From Chloroflexota bacterium (GTDB lineage: Bacteria; Chloroflexota; Limnocylindria; QHBO01), in contig VBJP01000057.1 in assembly GCA_005880165.1 (NCBI GenBank), forward strand, positions 1 through 18,461: DNA of 18,461 nt. Direction: 5' to 3'. Shown in pieces: positions 7,092-15,089 of the stretch. The position numbers were made by a program, and so were the translations under genes. How positions within the stretch are numbered: position 1 is the stretch's first letter; each line of letters starts with the position of its first letter. The notes beneath the pieces were generated by a model, which was not told the DNA's origin, did not search any database, and was given only the letters and a program-made list of their open reading frames with translations.

Positions 7092-8470
7092 AAGGCCGCC
7101 TCCTGGGCCGCTGGCTCATGGATTGCGGTACGTCCTGGATCCGCCGCCACCGCAGAGAGCTCGACCGATGCAGCGATCTGCAGGCGGCGCCTGCGGGCGG
7201 TCGTTCTGGGCCGCAGATGCTCCGGAAGGTCGAGCCGCTCCTCGATGATGAGCCGGATCATGTTGCCGACAATAACCGGATCCCACTGAGCGCCGGAACC
7301 GTCCCGCAGTCGGGAAAGCGCCTCTTCGAGGGTCAACGCACGCCGGTATGGCCGATTCGACGTCATGGCGTCGAAGGCGTCTGCCACAGCAACGATGCGG
7401 GCGCCGAGCGGGATACCCTCCCCGGCTAGGCCGTCGGGGTAGCCCGTACCGTCGAAGTTCTCGTGGTGATGCAGAACGATGTCAGCACCAGGGGCGAAGA
7501 GCCTGAACTTGCGGAGGATCGCGGCGCCGACGGTGGTGTGCGTCCACATCGCAGCCCGCTCGTCATCGGTGAGTGGCGTCGGCTTCAGGAGGACCCTGTC
7601 CGGGACCGCCACTTTGCCAAGGTCGTGGACGAGGCCCGCCTGTTCGACGATTTCGATCAGGTCGTCCGAAACGTCGAGCTCCTCCGCCAGCGCGAGCGCG
7701 TAGCTCGCGACACGCTCGGAGTGGTGGTACGTGTTTGGGTCGCGATGGTCGACGATCTCGGCGATCGACTTGACAGCGTCGCGGGTCTCGGATTCGAGCT
7801 GGCGGATGTACTGCAGCGAGCGCGCAATCACCGCGGCCGGGAAGGCAAGAACGACCGTCCATGCCGGCTCAATGATCCACAAGGCGCTGAACAGCATCCC
7901 AACCGTGGCGGCCCCAAGCTCGCTGAGCCCGGTGTTGCGCGCGTTGATGCGGAGAAGGAAAAGAAACCTGCGCTGGGTCGCGGCGGATACGACAAAGGCC
8001 ACCAGCGCGCCATTGACCAGGTAATAGGTGAGGCCGGCTACAACGAACAGGGCCGCCAGCGTGAACACATCGCGAGGCGTGTGGCCGGCCGCGATCCAGG
8101 CGTTGCCGATCAGACCCACCAGGTGCGACGCAACGGAGATCGTCACTACGTAGGCCGAGACATTGAAGATGATCTTCATCACGGCAACCCGGTGGATCAT
8201 CTCCTCGACGAGCACGGCCAGTGCTACCGAGGCCGCGGCCACCGGATGCGGCAGAAGAAGGATGGTCGCGACGTGCGGAATCGTTGCCAGCGACAGCGCG
8301 CCTCCCTTCGGGAGGGAGACCGTGATGAATTCCAGGCCAATTGAGAGGAGCGTCAGCACGATCGCTGCAGGAAGCCATACGGATGAGTCGATCCTGACGG
8401 TGGGCGGCGTGATGAGGACGACGACGGCGACCAAACCGACGATGGCGACTCGGAGGGGAACCGATCGCAA
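7088..8470 (-). CDS. Membrane-anchored HD-GYP domain protein, probable c-di-GMP phosphodiesterase
   Basis: A 460-residue protein from TTG 8470. Residues 5-215 are hydrophobic, with about six to eight membrane helices forming an N-terminal sensor or anchor. A short linker (about 220-235) leads to an HD-GYP domain at about 236-410. Metal and catalytic motifs are present: H249-H250-S-E-R, HD at 282-283 followed by GK, HHHENFDGTGYP (334-345) and VADAFDAMTSNRPYR (about 362-376). Such domains hydrolyse c-di-GMP to pGpG or GMP. The tail after 410 is basic and Ala-rich. The start is uncertain: TTG 8470 has no clear ribosome site, while an AGGAGG at 8528-8523 is seven bases before an in-frame ATC (8515), and a CTG at 8497 is also possible. 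It overlaps the DUF5317 gene by four bases. Confidence 0.88.
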   Translation of the reverse strand: MRSVPLRVAIVGLVAVVVLITPPTVRIDSSVWLPAAIVLTLLSIGLEFITVSLPKGGALSLATIPHVATILLLPHPVAAASVALAVLVEEMIHRVAVMKIIFNVSAYVVTISVASHLVGLIGNAWIAAGHTPRDVFTLAALFVVAGLTYYLVNGALVAFVVSAATQRRFLFLLRINARNTGLSELGAATVGMLFSALWIIEPAWTVVLAFPAAVIARSLQYIRQLESETRDAVKSIAEIVDHRDPNTYHHSERVASYALALAEELDVSDDLIEIVEQAGLVHDLGKVAVPDRVLLKPTPLTDDERAAMWTHTTVGAAILRKFRLFAPGADIVLHHHENFDGTGYPDGLAGEGIPLGARIVAVADAFDAMTSNRPYRRALTLEEALSRLRDGSGAQWDPVIVGNMIRLIIEERLDLPEHLRPRTTARRRRLQIAASVELSAVAADPGRTAIHEPAAQEAAL

Positions 8471-8522
8471 GGCGGAGCCGGCTGACGGTAGCTGCAGATG
8501 ACCGAGCCGCGGGATCGGAGCG

Positions 8523-8528
8523 CCTCCT
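8523..8528 (-). promoter_or_regulatory. Strong AGGAGG Shine-Dalgarno upstream of the HD-GYP gene
   Basis: AGGAGG on the minus strand is followed after seven bases by ATC (8515-8513), in frame with the HD-GYP coding sequence and with no intervening stop. No ATG, GTG or TTG is at normal spacing. It either drives a rare non-AUG start or is not used. Confidence 0.4.
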
Positions 8529-8535
8529 CGTGGAA

Positions 8536-8553
8536 TGACCGCCGCGGCGGTCA
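8536..8553. promoter_or_regulatory. 18-bp perfect palindrome upstream of the HD-GYP gene
   Basis: TGACCGCCGCGGCGGTCA is its own reverse complement. It lies just upstream of the AGGAGG site, and a second short hairpin (GGCGG-AAA-CCGCC) follows at 8565-8577. It could be an operator for a dimeric regulator or an mRNA hairpin in the leader. Confidence 0.45.
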
Positions 8554-8611
8554 GGTGCGTATCTGGCGGAAACCGCCTCGCACATTAGACAGGAGGAGCT
8601 AGCCGGGCCGT

Positions 8612-8728
8612 ATGGTCCGATGGTACCCGCCGGTACCGATCTCCATCTTCGTGCGCTCGATCCGCGACGACGAGGAGCGGCGGCGCTTGGAGGAAGCCTT
8701 CTACGGGACGACTGGTGGCGCAGCGTGA
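8612..8728 (+). CDS. Possible 38-residue open frame, unknown or gene remnant
   Basis: ATG 8612 to TGA 8728. The reading includes ISIFVRSIRDDEERRRLEEA, and most codons end in G or C, as in the real genes here. A purine-rich AGGAGGAG lies about 15 bases upstream, a little far for a ribosome site. No family recognised. The charged middle could be a short helix. It may be a real small gene, a remnant, or chance. Confidence 0.22.
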   Translation: MVRWYPPVPISIFVRSIRDDEERRRLEEAFYGTTGGAA

Positions 8729-8750
8729 GCGACGAGGTCATGAGCCCGTC

Positions 8751-8867
8751 GTGAACTGGGAATCCCGGCTGCTGCAGACGGCGGGCGTCACCAATCCGTC
8801 AGGCGCCTTGGTGGATGTCCTCGAACCAGAGGTGGACCTGGGACCGCTGTATCCGAGCGCGCTTTAA
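8751..8867 (+). CDS. Possible 38-residue open frame, unknown or gene remnant
   Basis: GTG 8751 to TAA 8867. The reading includes WESRLLQTAGVTNPSGALV followed by an acidic segment. Codon third positions are mostly G or C. No clear ribosome site and no recognised family. It is in a different frame from the open frame at 8612-8728, so the two could be pieces of one decayed gene. Confidence 0.2.
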   Translation: MNWESRLLQTAGVTNPSGALVDVLEPEVDLGPLYPSAL

Positions 8868-8955
8868 GGGTTGACTACTTCGAGCACAGGCAGGGCCTCG
8901 CGCGCGAGCTGGCTGATAAGACGCCGATGGGGGCGCCAGATTTTCGGGAAGGCCA

Positions 8956-10888
8956 TCACCGCTTCCGGGATCGCCAATCAATTGCAACCACTTCGACGGG
9001 TTCGGAGATCCCCTTGAGCTGCACCGCGCGAGGTGCCGAAGCCGCGAATCGACCCGGAACCGCGTCCAGCGTGCCCCGGCTCGCGAGGATCTCTCCCGCT
9101 TCGGCGGCGGAACCGATCCGCGCCGCCTCGTGGACTCCCTTGCCACGGTAGGAACCGCCCGCCTTGCTCGCCGATGTGGCATGGACGCCCACGCGGACCT
9201 GCGGGGCAAACCCATGCATCCGCCGGTGTTCCGCCAACTTCGTCTGGATCGCGACCGCACAGCTGACGGCGGCGGCCGGGTCGTCAAAGGCGACGAAGAA
9301 CCCGTCCCCGGCGTGATCCATCTCCGCGCCCCCGTGCTCGGCGAAGAGCCACCGCAGGGTCTGGTCGTGCCACCGCAGCAAATCGAGCCAGGAGTCGTCC
9401 CCGATGGCCTCGATCAGGTTCGTGGACTTCACAATGTCGGTGAAGAGGAATGTCTTGGTGGCCCGCCCCGCATTGGTCGAGCGACTGTCCGCTTCCCGCT
9501 CAAGGATGTAGGTGTCGACATTGCTGACGTCCGAGGATGCCCCGAGCCGCTCGAACGCGGCACGCGCCGCCTCGAGCTCCAGTCCGGCTCCCTCTTGGTC
9601 GCCTTGGATGGCGATGGCCTGCCCAAGGAGCACTCTCGCCCGCGCTGCTTCATACGGCGCCTCGACGTCCTGCCAGCGCTTCACCCCGGAACGGAGGATG
9701 CGCGCGGCTGCCTTGGCGTCGCCCGCGGCGAGAAGCACCTCGCCGCGCGCGGTGTCGGCGGCGGCGTGGAGCGTTGGTGTGTCGTAGGTCGCAGCGATCG
9801 ATTCCAATTCATCGGCCGCTTTGCGGGCCAGGTCGACGTCGCGCGCTTTGAGCGAGATCTCGACGAAAGCCGGCAGGAGACGACCGCGTGCTAGGTTGCT
9901 GGAGGTTTCCTCTACGAGTGCGCGACCGAGGGAGGCCAATGAGGCATCGACCTTCCCCTCGGCAAGGAGCAGAAGTGACAACCCGGGTTGCGGGTCTCGA
10001 CCAACCCATCCGCAGGCGAATCGCGCCGATCTGGTAAAGGGCCTCTCCAACGTGGTACAGACGATTGAACGCGCGCAGCTCCTCGGCGCCGCGACGCGCC
10101 GACTCCTCGGCCTCCGCCCAGGCTCCATGCAAGGCGAGGACCTCTGCCTGGTGCACTCGACAGTCGCCGGGAATGAGTGGTTGATCCGGATGGGCTTCAC
10201 TGAATCGTCGCGCAGCGTTGCTCCAGTCGCCGGCCCGGCGGAAATCCGCGATCTCGCAGCATGTGGCGATGGTGTTGCAGTACACCATCCCCGTGGCGTA
10301 CGGCCCAAGCTCGCCATTGACGGCGGCGAGGGCCGCGTCATCGATGAGACTGAGGCCCTCCGCAACCTTCCCGCTCTCCACCAATGCAACGCCGTGATAG
10401 ACCGCGCCGATGGCCTGGAGGTTGGGATCGCCCACCCTGACGCCAACGTCGGCCGCACGCTGTGCCAGCGGAATGGCCTCTTCGACCCTCCCGGCGTTGA
10501 GCGCTTGCAGGGATTGGCGGGCGTAGAGATACCCGTGCTCCGCTCCCTCCGGCTCCGCCTCGAGAAGCCTCTTGGCCCGGTTGAACCATCCGGCCGAAAC
10601 CGAGTTCGCGAGCTTCACTCCGAACTCACGGGCTAGCGTCAGGGCAACCGTGGCGGCACGAGTCTTCTGGCCCGCCTGAAGGTACGCGCGGTACGCGCGC
10701 TGGAATGCTTCGATCCCCTCGTCTGGTCGCGCCGCCCACCATGCCGCCTCGCCCATCATCTCGATATCCTCGGGAGCGAGTTGCTCCTCGAGGTCCGCCT
10801 GCTTGAACATCTCGAAGGCGCGAATCCACTCGTGCCCTTGGAAGGCATCGCGGGCTTCTGCCAAACGATCGCCGACGGACTGGCTCAT
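8956..10888 (-). pseudogene. TPR-like and class III nucleotidyl cyclase gene, frameshifted
   Basis: The gene starts at ATG 10888 (MSQSVGDRLAEARDAFQG). Frame 1 encodes 295 residues of helical TPR-like repeats up to IGAIRLRMG, at base 10004. The sequence then continues in another frame with GRDPQPGLSLLLLAEG from base 10002, for 348 residues to TGA 8956. Comparable repeats usually have about 15 more residues between 'RLRMG' and 'GRDPQPG', so a deletion of about 44 bases with a frame change is likely; an assembly error is possible. The C-terminal cyclase domain keeps two Asp (FLFTDIV, AGDGFF) and the Arg of VHEAARI, but the usual Lys is Asp (DHAGD) and Asn is His. It lies 14 bases after the tRNA-Thr gene on the same strand. 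No strong ribosome site is visible. Confidence 0.75.
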
Positions 10889-10902
10889 GGTCGGCTGAAT
10901 TA

Positions 10903-10977
10903 TGGAGCCGAAGGTGGGATTCGAACCCACGACCGACGGTTTACGAAACCGTTGCTCTACCACTGAGCTACTTCGGC
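10903..10977 (-). tRNA. tRNA-Thr, anticodon CGT
   Basis: A complete cloverleaf on the minus strand: acceptor GCCGAAG/CTTCGGC, D-arm with TAGCTCAGTGGTAGAGC, anticodon stem ACGGT/ACCGT around loop TTCGTAA (anticodon CGT, reading ACG), and T-arm with GGTTCGAATCC. The discriminator is T and CCA is encoded in the genome. It lies between the endonuclease III gene and the cyclase pseudogene. Confidence 0.96.
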
Positions 10978-10981
10978 CCGA

Positions 10982-11015
10982 GCGCGGAGGGCGATTCTAG
11001 CAGCCGGTTCCGCGC
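10982..11015 (-). other. Imperfect hairpin between the endonuclease III gene and tRNA-Thr
   Basis: GCGCGGA (10982-10988) and TCCGCGC (11009-11015) can pair, with a smaller GGC/GCC pairing inside the loop. It sits between the endonuclease III stop and the tRNA 5' end. It could help processing or termination; no T-tract follows. Confidence 0.3.
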
Positions 11016-11048
11016 ACCAGCCATGGGACCAATTGACAGGTCCTCCTC

Positions 11049-11915
11049 CTAGCGCTGGCTCTCCGGCGGCGCCCAACCGTGCAGGAGCTCGTCGTGGTAG
11101 CGAGGCTCGCTCGCCGCCGGGTCGTAATCCTTGGGCACCGGCGCAACCGGGGCGCGGCCGCGCAGGACCTGGATGTAATAGGCGCAGACATCGGTCAGCG
11201 GGCAGAGGCCGCAGATCGGGCGGGGCGCTCGGCAGGTGTGGCGGCCATGCCGGATCGTCTCGACGTGAAAGGGGTAGACCTCGTCCGGCCGGAGCACGTC
11301 TTCTAGCAGGTCGTGCGCCCGCTCGAGGGGCGTCTTGGGCGGGATCAGTCCCAGGCGCAGCGCGACCCGATAGATGTGCGTGTCCACTGGCATGGTGGGC
11401 CGACCGAAGCAGAAGAGCAGCAGGATCGAGGCGGTTTTGCGGCCGATCCCCGGCAGCGCCATGAGCCAGTCGCGCGCCCCGTCCAGAGGAATAACGCCCA
11501 GGAACGACAGATCCCAATCGGGGTGCGCGGCCTTCACCTCGGCCAGCACGTGCTGGATGCGTCGCGACTTGGTTGGCGCCAGCCCGCCGGGACGGATCAC
11601 GTCCTCCAGCTCGTCGGTGGGTGCGGCGAGCACCAGGTCCCAGTCCGCATAGCGCTGCCGCAGCGCGGCGAAGGCGCGGTAGGAATTCACGTCAGCGGTG
11701 TTCTGGGCCAGGATGGTCAGCACCAGCTCGCTGACCACATCGAGGCGCGGACCCGCCCAGGTCGGGTGGTCGTACCGCTCCCCAAGGCGCTCAAGCACCA
11801 CCTCCACCAATGGCCGCCGCCGACGGCGGTCCGCCGCGAGCTTTTGCGGGCTCGGCCCCCGTCGCTTGCGAACCGGCCGCTTCGCGCGCGATGGCCTCCG
11901 CGCTGACTCAGCCAT
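11049..11915 (-). CDS. nth: Endonuclease III, DNA glycosylase/AP lyase
   Basis: A 288-residue base-excision repair enzyme that removes oxidised pyrimidines and cleaves at abasic sites. The helix-hairpin-helix motif LPGIGRKTA (about 154-162) carries catalytic Lys160. Catalytic Asp178 is in PVDTHIYR. The [4Fe-4S] cluster loop is complete: C228-x6-C235-x2-C238-x5-C244. An Arg/Lys-rich N-terminal extension of about 35 residues is longer than in E. coli Nth, and the tail after the cluster is also extended by about 44 residues. The ATG at 11915 overlaps the last codons of glycerate kinase by eight bases, so the two are coupled. Longer upstream frames are readings through the kinase gene. Confidence 0.93.
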   Translation of the reverse strand: MAESARRPSRAKRPVRKRRGPSPQKLAADRRRRRPLVEVVLERLGERYDHPTWAGPRLDVVSELVLTILAQNTADVNSYRAFAALRQRYADWDLVLAAPTDELEDVIRPGGLAPTKSRRIQHVLAEVKAAHPDWDLSFLGVIPLDGARDWLMALPGIGRKTASILLLFCFGRPTMPVDTHIYRVALRLGLIPPKTPLERAHDLLEDVLRPDEVYPFHVETIRHGRHTCRAPRPICGLCPLTDVCAYYIQVLRGRAPVAPVPKDYDPAASEPRYHDELLHGWAPPESQR

Positions 11916-13086
11916 CCGAGAGCAGCAGACCGATGCCGACGCTCCGCGCCAGGCGCTCAGCGGCGTTCTCGAGCAGGCGCTGGCTGTCCGCCATGGCCTC
12001 GGCGAGGTCCATGGGGTGATCGGGGATCGGCTGGACGAGTGCGAAGGCATTCGAGGCCTCCAGGGTCCCGGCGCCCGAGCCAAGTGCTCCGCACAGCAGG
12101 ACCACGGGTGTGGCCTTGGGAGCGAGGCGTGCGACACCCAGGGCCGCCTTGCCCGAGAGCGTCTGCTCGTCCGCGCTGCCCTCGCCGGTGATGACCAGGT
12201 CCGCCACCGCCAGCCGCTCCGACAGCCCCACCAGCTCCGCCACAACCTCCACGCCGGGGCGCATCACCGCGTCGGTGAACCCCAGCAACCCGGCCGTCGT
12301 TCCGCCCGCCGCTCCGGCGCCCGGCAGGTCCGCCACCAGGCGGCCTGTCGCCGATTCGATGGCATCGCCCCAGCGGCGGAGCGCGCCGTCCAGCTCGTCG
12401 ATTGCCGCGGGATCGGCGCCCTTCTGCTTGGCGTAGGTCGCGGCAGCACCGCGCTCGCCGGTCAACTTGTTCGTCACGTCGCTGGCGATCGTCAGGCTCA
12501 CCTCCCGCAGCCGCGGATCCAGCCCCTGCGGCTCGGCGCGCGCGAGACTCATGAGGCCACCGCCACCATCCGGCAGGTCCCGCCCATCGGCATCCAGCAG
12601 CCTCAGGCCCAGGGCCGCCAGCAAACCGGCGCCGCCGTCGGTGCTCGCCGAGCCGCCAAGCCCGATCGTGATCCGCTCCGCTCCCGCGTCCAGCGCCTCG
12701 CGGACGAGCTCGCCCGTGCCGCGCGTCGAGGCGGCACGCGCGTTGGCCGGCGAGCGTTCCTTCGGATCCAACCGGGCGAGGCCGCTGGCAGAAGCCAGCT
12801 CCACGAACGCGCTGCGTCCTTCATCGAGCACCAGCCACTCAGCATCCACCTCGCGACCCAGCGGATCGTGCGCGCGCGCCGTCCGACGCTCGGCTCGGTC
12901 GCCCAGCGCGTCGACCAGCGCAGCCAGCGTCCCCTCGCCGCCGTCGGCCATGGGGGCGTGGATCAGCTCGTCCTCGGGACGGATGCGGCTCCAGCCGCTG
13001 ACGATCGCCGCAGCCACACCCACCGAGTCCAGCGCTCCGCCGAAGGAGTCGGGGGCGATCACGACGCGCAGGGGACGAGGCGGCAT
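11908..13086 (-). CDS. Glycerate kinase (GlxK/GarK family)
   Basis: A 392-residue cytoplasmic kinase that phosphorylates D-glycerate with ATP, normally at position 2 in this family. Family motifs seen: APDSFGGAL (11-19), MADGGEGT (about 46-53), GLGGSASTDGGAGLLAALG (about 145-163), SDVTN with GERGAA (about 205-217), LPGAGAAGGTTAGLLGF and DLVITGEGSADEQTLSGKA. The usual DSFKG has Gly in place of Lys. The gene follows the GpgS fusion by 17 bases and overlaps endonuclease III by eight. In this place it could return glycerate, freed from glucosylglycerate, to phosphoglycerate. The family call is firm; the position of phosphorylation is taken from the family. Confidence 0.9.
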   Translation of the reverse strand: MPPRPLRVVIAPDSFGGALDSVGVAAAIVSGWSRIRPEDELIHAPMADGGEGTLAALVDALGDRAERRTARAHDPLGREVDAEWLVLDEGRSAFVELASASGLARLDPKERSPANARAASTRGTGELVREALDAGAERITIGLGGSASTDGGAGLLAALGLRLLDADGRDLPDGGGGLMSLARAEPQGLDPRLREVSLTIASDVTNKLTGERGAAATYAKQKGADPAAIDELDGALRRWGDAIESATGRLVADLPGAGAAGGTTAGLLGFTDAVMRPGVEVVAELVGLSERLAVADLVITGEGSADEQTLSGKAALGVARLAPKATPVVLLCGALGSGAGTLEASNAFALVQPIPDHPMDLAEAMADSQRLLENAAERLARSVGIGLLLSDG

Positions 13087-13103
13087 CGGTCCAGGCCCGG
13101 CGG

Positions 13104-15089
13104 TCAGCGGGCCTTCAGGCTCCGGCGGCGTTCCTGGTAGGCAGGAATCGAGCGCATCGCCGGCCGCAGCTGATCCCCGATCTCCCGCACGCTGAGGCTG
13201 AACTGCTCCCGGTCCTGGGTGATGAGCTTCATGCTGCGTCCCATCTCGGTGAGCAGCTCGAGTCGGTGCCGCTCCTCCAGCTTGCGCATGGTGGCCTGCA
13301 GAATGACGAACGCCATCTGCGACAGGTTGGGGAGTGGCTGGTTGCGATGGATGCGCCGTTCAAGGTCGACCTGGCCGATGGCGGACAGACCGGCGTGGTC
13401 GAGGATGTCGACCAGCAGGCCCAGCTCGACCGCGTAGCCGGAGAAGAAGGGCACCGACTCCAGGAGCTCGCGCCGCCCGGCGTACTCGCCGGCGAGGGGC
13501 TGCACGAGGCCGGACAGCTCGGGGAAGAAGAGGTTCAGCAGCGGGCGGGCCATCAGCTCGGTGACCCGGCCGCCACCCTCGGGCATGACCCGGTCCCCGT
13601 CGCGAATCGGGCGCTGGTAGAAACCCTTGACGTAGGCGATCCGCGGTTCGCGCAGCAGGGGACCCAGCAGCCCGTAGATGAAGCGCGGCTGGATGTTGCT
13701 GATGTCGGTGTCGATCCAGGCCACGATGTCGCCGTCGAGGACGTGGAGGCTCTTCCACAGCGCCTCGCCCTTGCCTGTGAAGCTTCCCAGCTCGGGCAGC
13801 ACCTCAGAATGCCGCACGACCGGCACGCCCAGGTCCTCGGCGATCTGCCGGGTCCGGTCGGTCGAGTCCGAGTCGATCACCACCAGCTGGTCGATGAGCG
13901 GCAGGCGCTCGATCAGCGCTCCGCGGATGCGCTTGATGACCAGGCCGATGGTCTTCTCCTCGTTGAGCGCCGGCAGCCCCACGCTCACCGTCAGCCCGGC
14001 CTTCTCCTTGAGCCCGACCAGCTTGCGGATATCGCTGAACTCGCCGGCGTGGAACGTATTCTCCGCGAACCATCGGTCAACCACGGTGGTGAGCGAGCGG
14101 CTGCGCTCGACGTAGGCATCCGCCTCGGGGAGGCTCCCCTCCTCGCCCCGCAGCTCCTCGAAGGTGGCGAGGCCTACCTGTTGGCGCGTCTTGACGACGA
14201 TGACGGTGGTCTTGGCACGCGAGGCGACGGTGTCGGCCAGGGTGCCGAACAGGTAGCGCCCATCCGGGGCGGCATTGGTGGGGTTGGCCGATGCACCCAT
14301 CACCACCAGGTCGTGATGCGCCGCCTCGCGCAGGATCGCCTGCCGGACCGATGACGCCTCCCGCACGATGCCGGTCGTCCGTCGCAGCCCGCCGTGCTCG
14401 CGGATGAATCGCTCGAGGGCGAGCTGCTGGCGCTGGCAGGCCTTCCCGCCGATCCCGGTGGGGACCACGTGCATGACCGTCACTTTCGCGTCGAAGCGGT
14501 GCGCGAGGTCTCGGGCCATTCGCAGCGCCAGCTCTGCGTGTGGACCCCCTCGCACCGGGACCAGGATCGAGCGCACCTGATCGAGGCCTCGCTGCTTGAC
14601 GACCGCGATGTCGCAGGGGGACTGGCGAACGACGGCATCGATCGTCGGCGAGAAGACCGGCGGCATCTCCCGATCGCCGTCCATGGCGGCGCCCAGCTCT
14701 GCACCCGCGGCGGCCGCCGGGTTCGCGCCGAGAGCCGATCCCGCTGGCGGACCGCCCCAGCCGAAGATGAGCAGGTCCGCTCCCTCCTCGGCCACTGCCT
14801 CAATGATCCCTTCCGCCGCCCGCCGGCCGATGCGGACCATGGTCCGGATCTCGACGCCCTCCTCGTCGCCGAAGGCGAGGACGCGCTGGAGCAACCGGCG
14901 GGCATTGCGCGCCGCGGTGGCACCCTCGGAGAGCGAATAGGCCTCCGGCACCTCCACGATGCCCAGCGCGGTCATCTCGGTCTGGCGCGCAGCGCGGACG
15001 CCCGCGCCGATGCGCACCAGGTCGCGGGCGGTGCGGGGGTTGGCAAGCGGCAGGAGGATCCGGTACGGCAACCGGCGTCGGGGCGGCAT
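13104..15089 (-). CDS. Tandem UspA and glucosyl-3-phosphoglycerate synthase fusion
   Basis: A 661-residue protein from ATG 15089. Residues about 8-165 and 172-300 are two universal stress protein domains; each has an early ILLPLA or ILVPVR strand and a late IAVVK or VIVVK strand. Residues about 366-661 are a GT81-type glucosyl-3-phosphoglycerate synthase: LPALNEEKTIG (372-382), VVIDSDSTDRT (403-413), the DTD metal site (460-462), KGFYQRP (488-494), GGGRVTELMARPLLNLFFPE (505-524) and QPLAGEYAGRR. This enzyme transfers glucose from an NDP-sugar to 3-phosphoglycerate, the first step to glucosylglycerate or methylglucose lipopolysaccharides. The ATG overlaps the upstream glycosyltransferase stop by one base (TGATG). 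The stress domains probably tie activity to ATP or stress state; this last point is inferred. Confidence 0.92.
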   Translation of the reverse strand: MPPRRRLPYRILLPLANPRTARDLVRIGAGVRAARQTEMTALGIVEVPEAYSLSEGATAARNARRLLQRVLAFGDEEGVEIRTMVRIGRRAAEGIIEAVAEEGADLLIFGWGGPPAGSALGANPAAAAGAELGAAMDGDREMPPVFSPTIDAVVRQSPCDIAVVKQRGLDQVRSILVPVRGGPHAELALRMARDLAHRFDAKVTVMHVVPTGIGGKACQRQQLALERFIREHGGLRRTTGIVREASSVRQAILREAAHHDLVVMGASANPTNAAPDGRYLFGTLADTVASRAKTTVIVVKTRQQVGLATFEELRGEEGSLPEADAYVERSRSLTTVVDRWFAENTFHAGEFSDIRKLVGLKEKAGLTVSVGLPALNEEKTIGLVIKRIRGALIERLPLIDQLVVIDSDSTDRTRQIAEDLGVPVVRHSEVLPELGSFTGKGEALWKSLHVLDGDIVAWIDTDISNIQPRFIYGLLGPLLREPRIAYVKGFYQRPIRDGDRVMPEGGGRVTELMARPLLNLFFPELSGLVQPLAGEYAGRRELLESVPFFSGYAVELGLLVDILDHAGLSAIGQVDLERRIHRNQPLPNLSQMAFVILQATMRKLEERHRLELLTEMGRSMKLITQDREQFSLSVREIGDQLRPAMRSIPAYQERRRSLKAR

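Larger units (their letters stand above)
8554..8955. other. Gap of about 400 bases between the HD-GYP leader and the cyclase pseudogene
   Basis: I found no recognisable gene here. The stretch holds two inverted repeats, GGTACC-CGCC-GGTACC at 8622-8637 and the palindrome CTCGCGCGCGAG at 8897-8908, and two short plus-strand open frames listed separately. It may contain the HD-GYP promoter or the remains of a lost gene. Confidence 0.4.

Noticed and set aside
7463..8344. Long plus-strand open frame (293 codons) opposite the HD-GYP gene
   Set aside because: Its translation is rich in Arg, Asp and Gly with no domain, typical of the antisense frame of a high-GC gene. The minus strand carries clear HD-GYP motifs.
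10889..10963. N-terminal extension of the cyclase gene to 10963
   Set aside because: The extra 25 codons read through the tRNA-Thr gene; ATG 10888 is the sensible start.
13266..14354. Long plus-strand open frame (362 codons) opposite the GpgS fusion
   Set aside because: Antisense shadow with low-complexity composition; the minus strand has all GT81 motifs.
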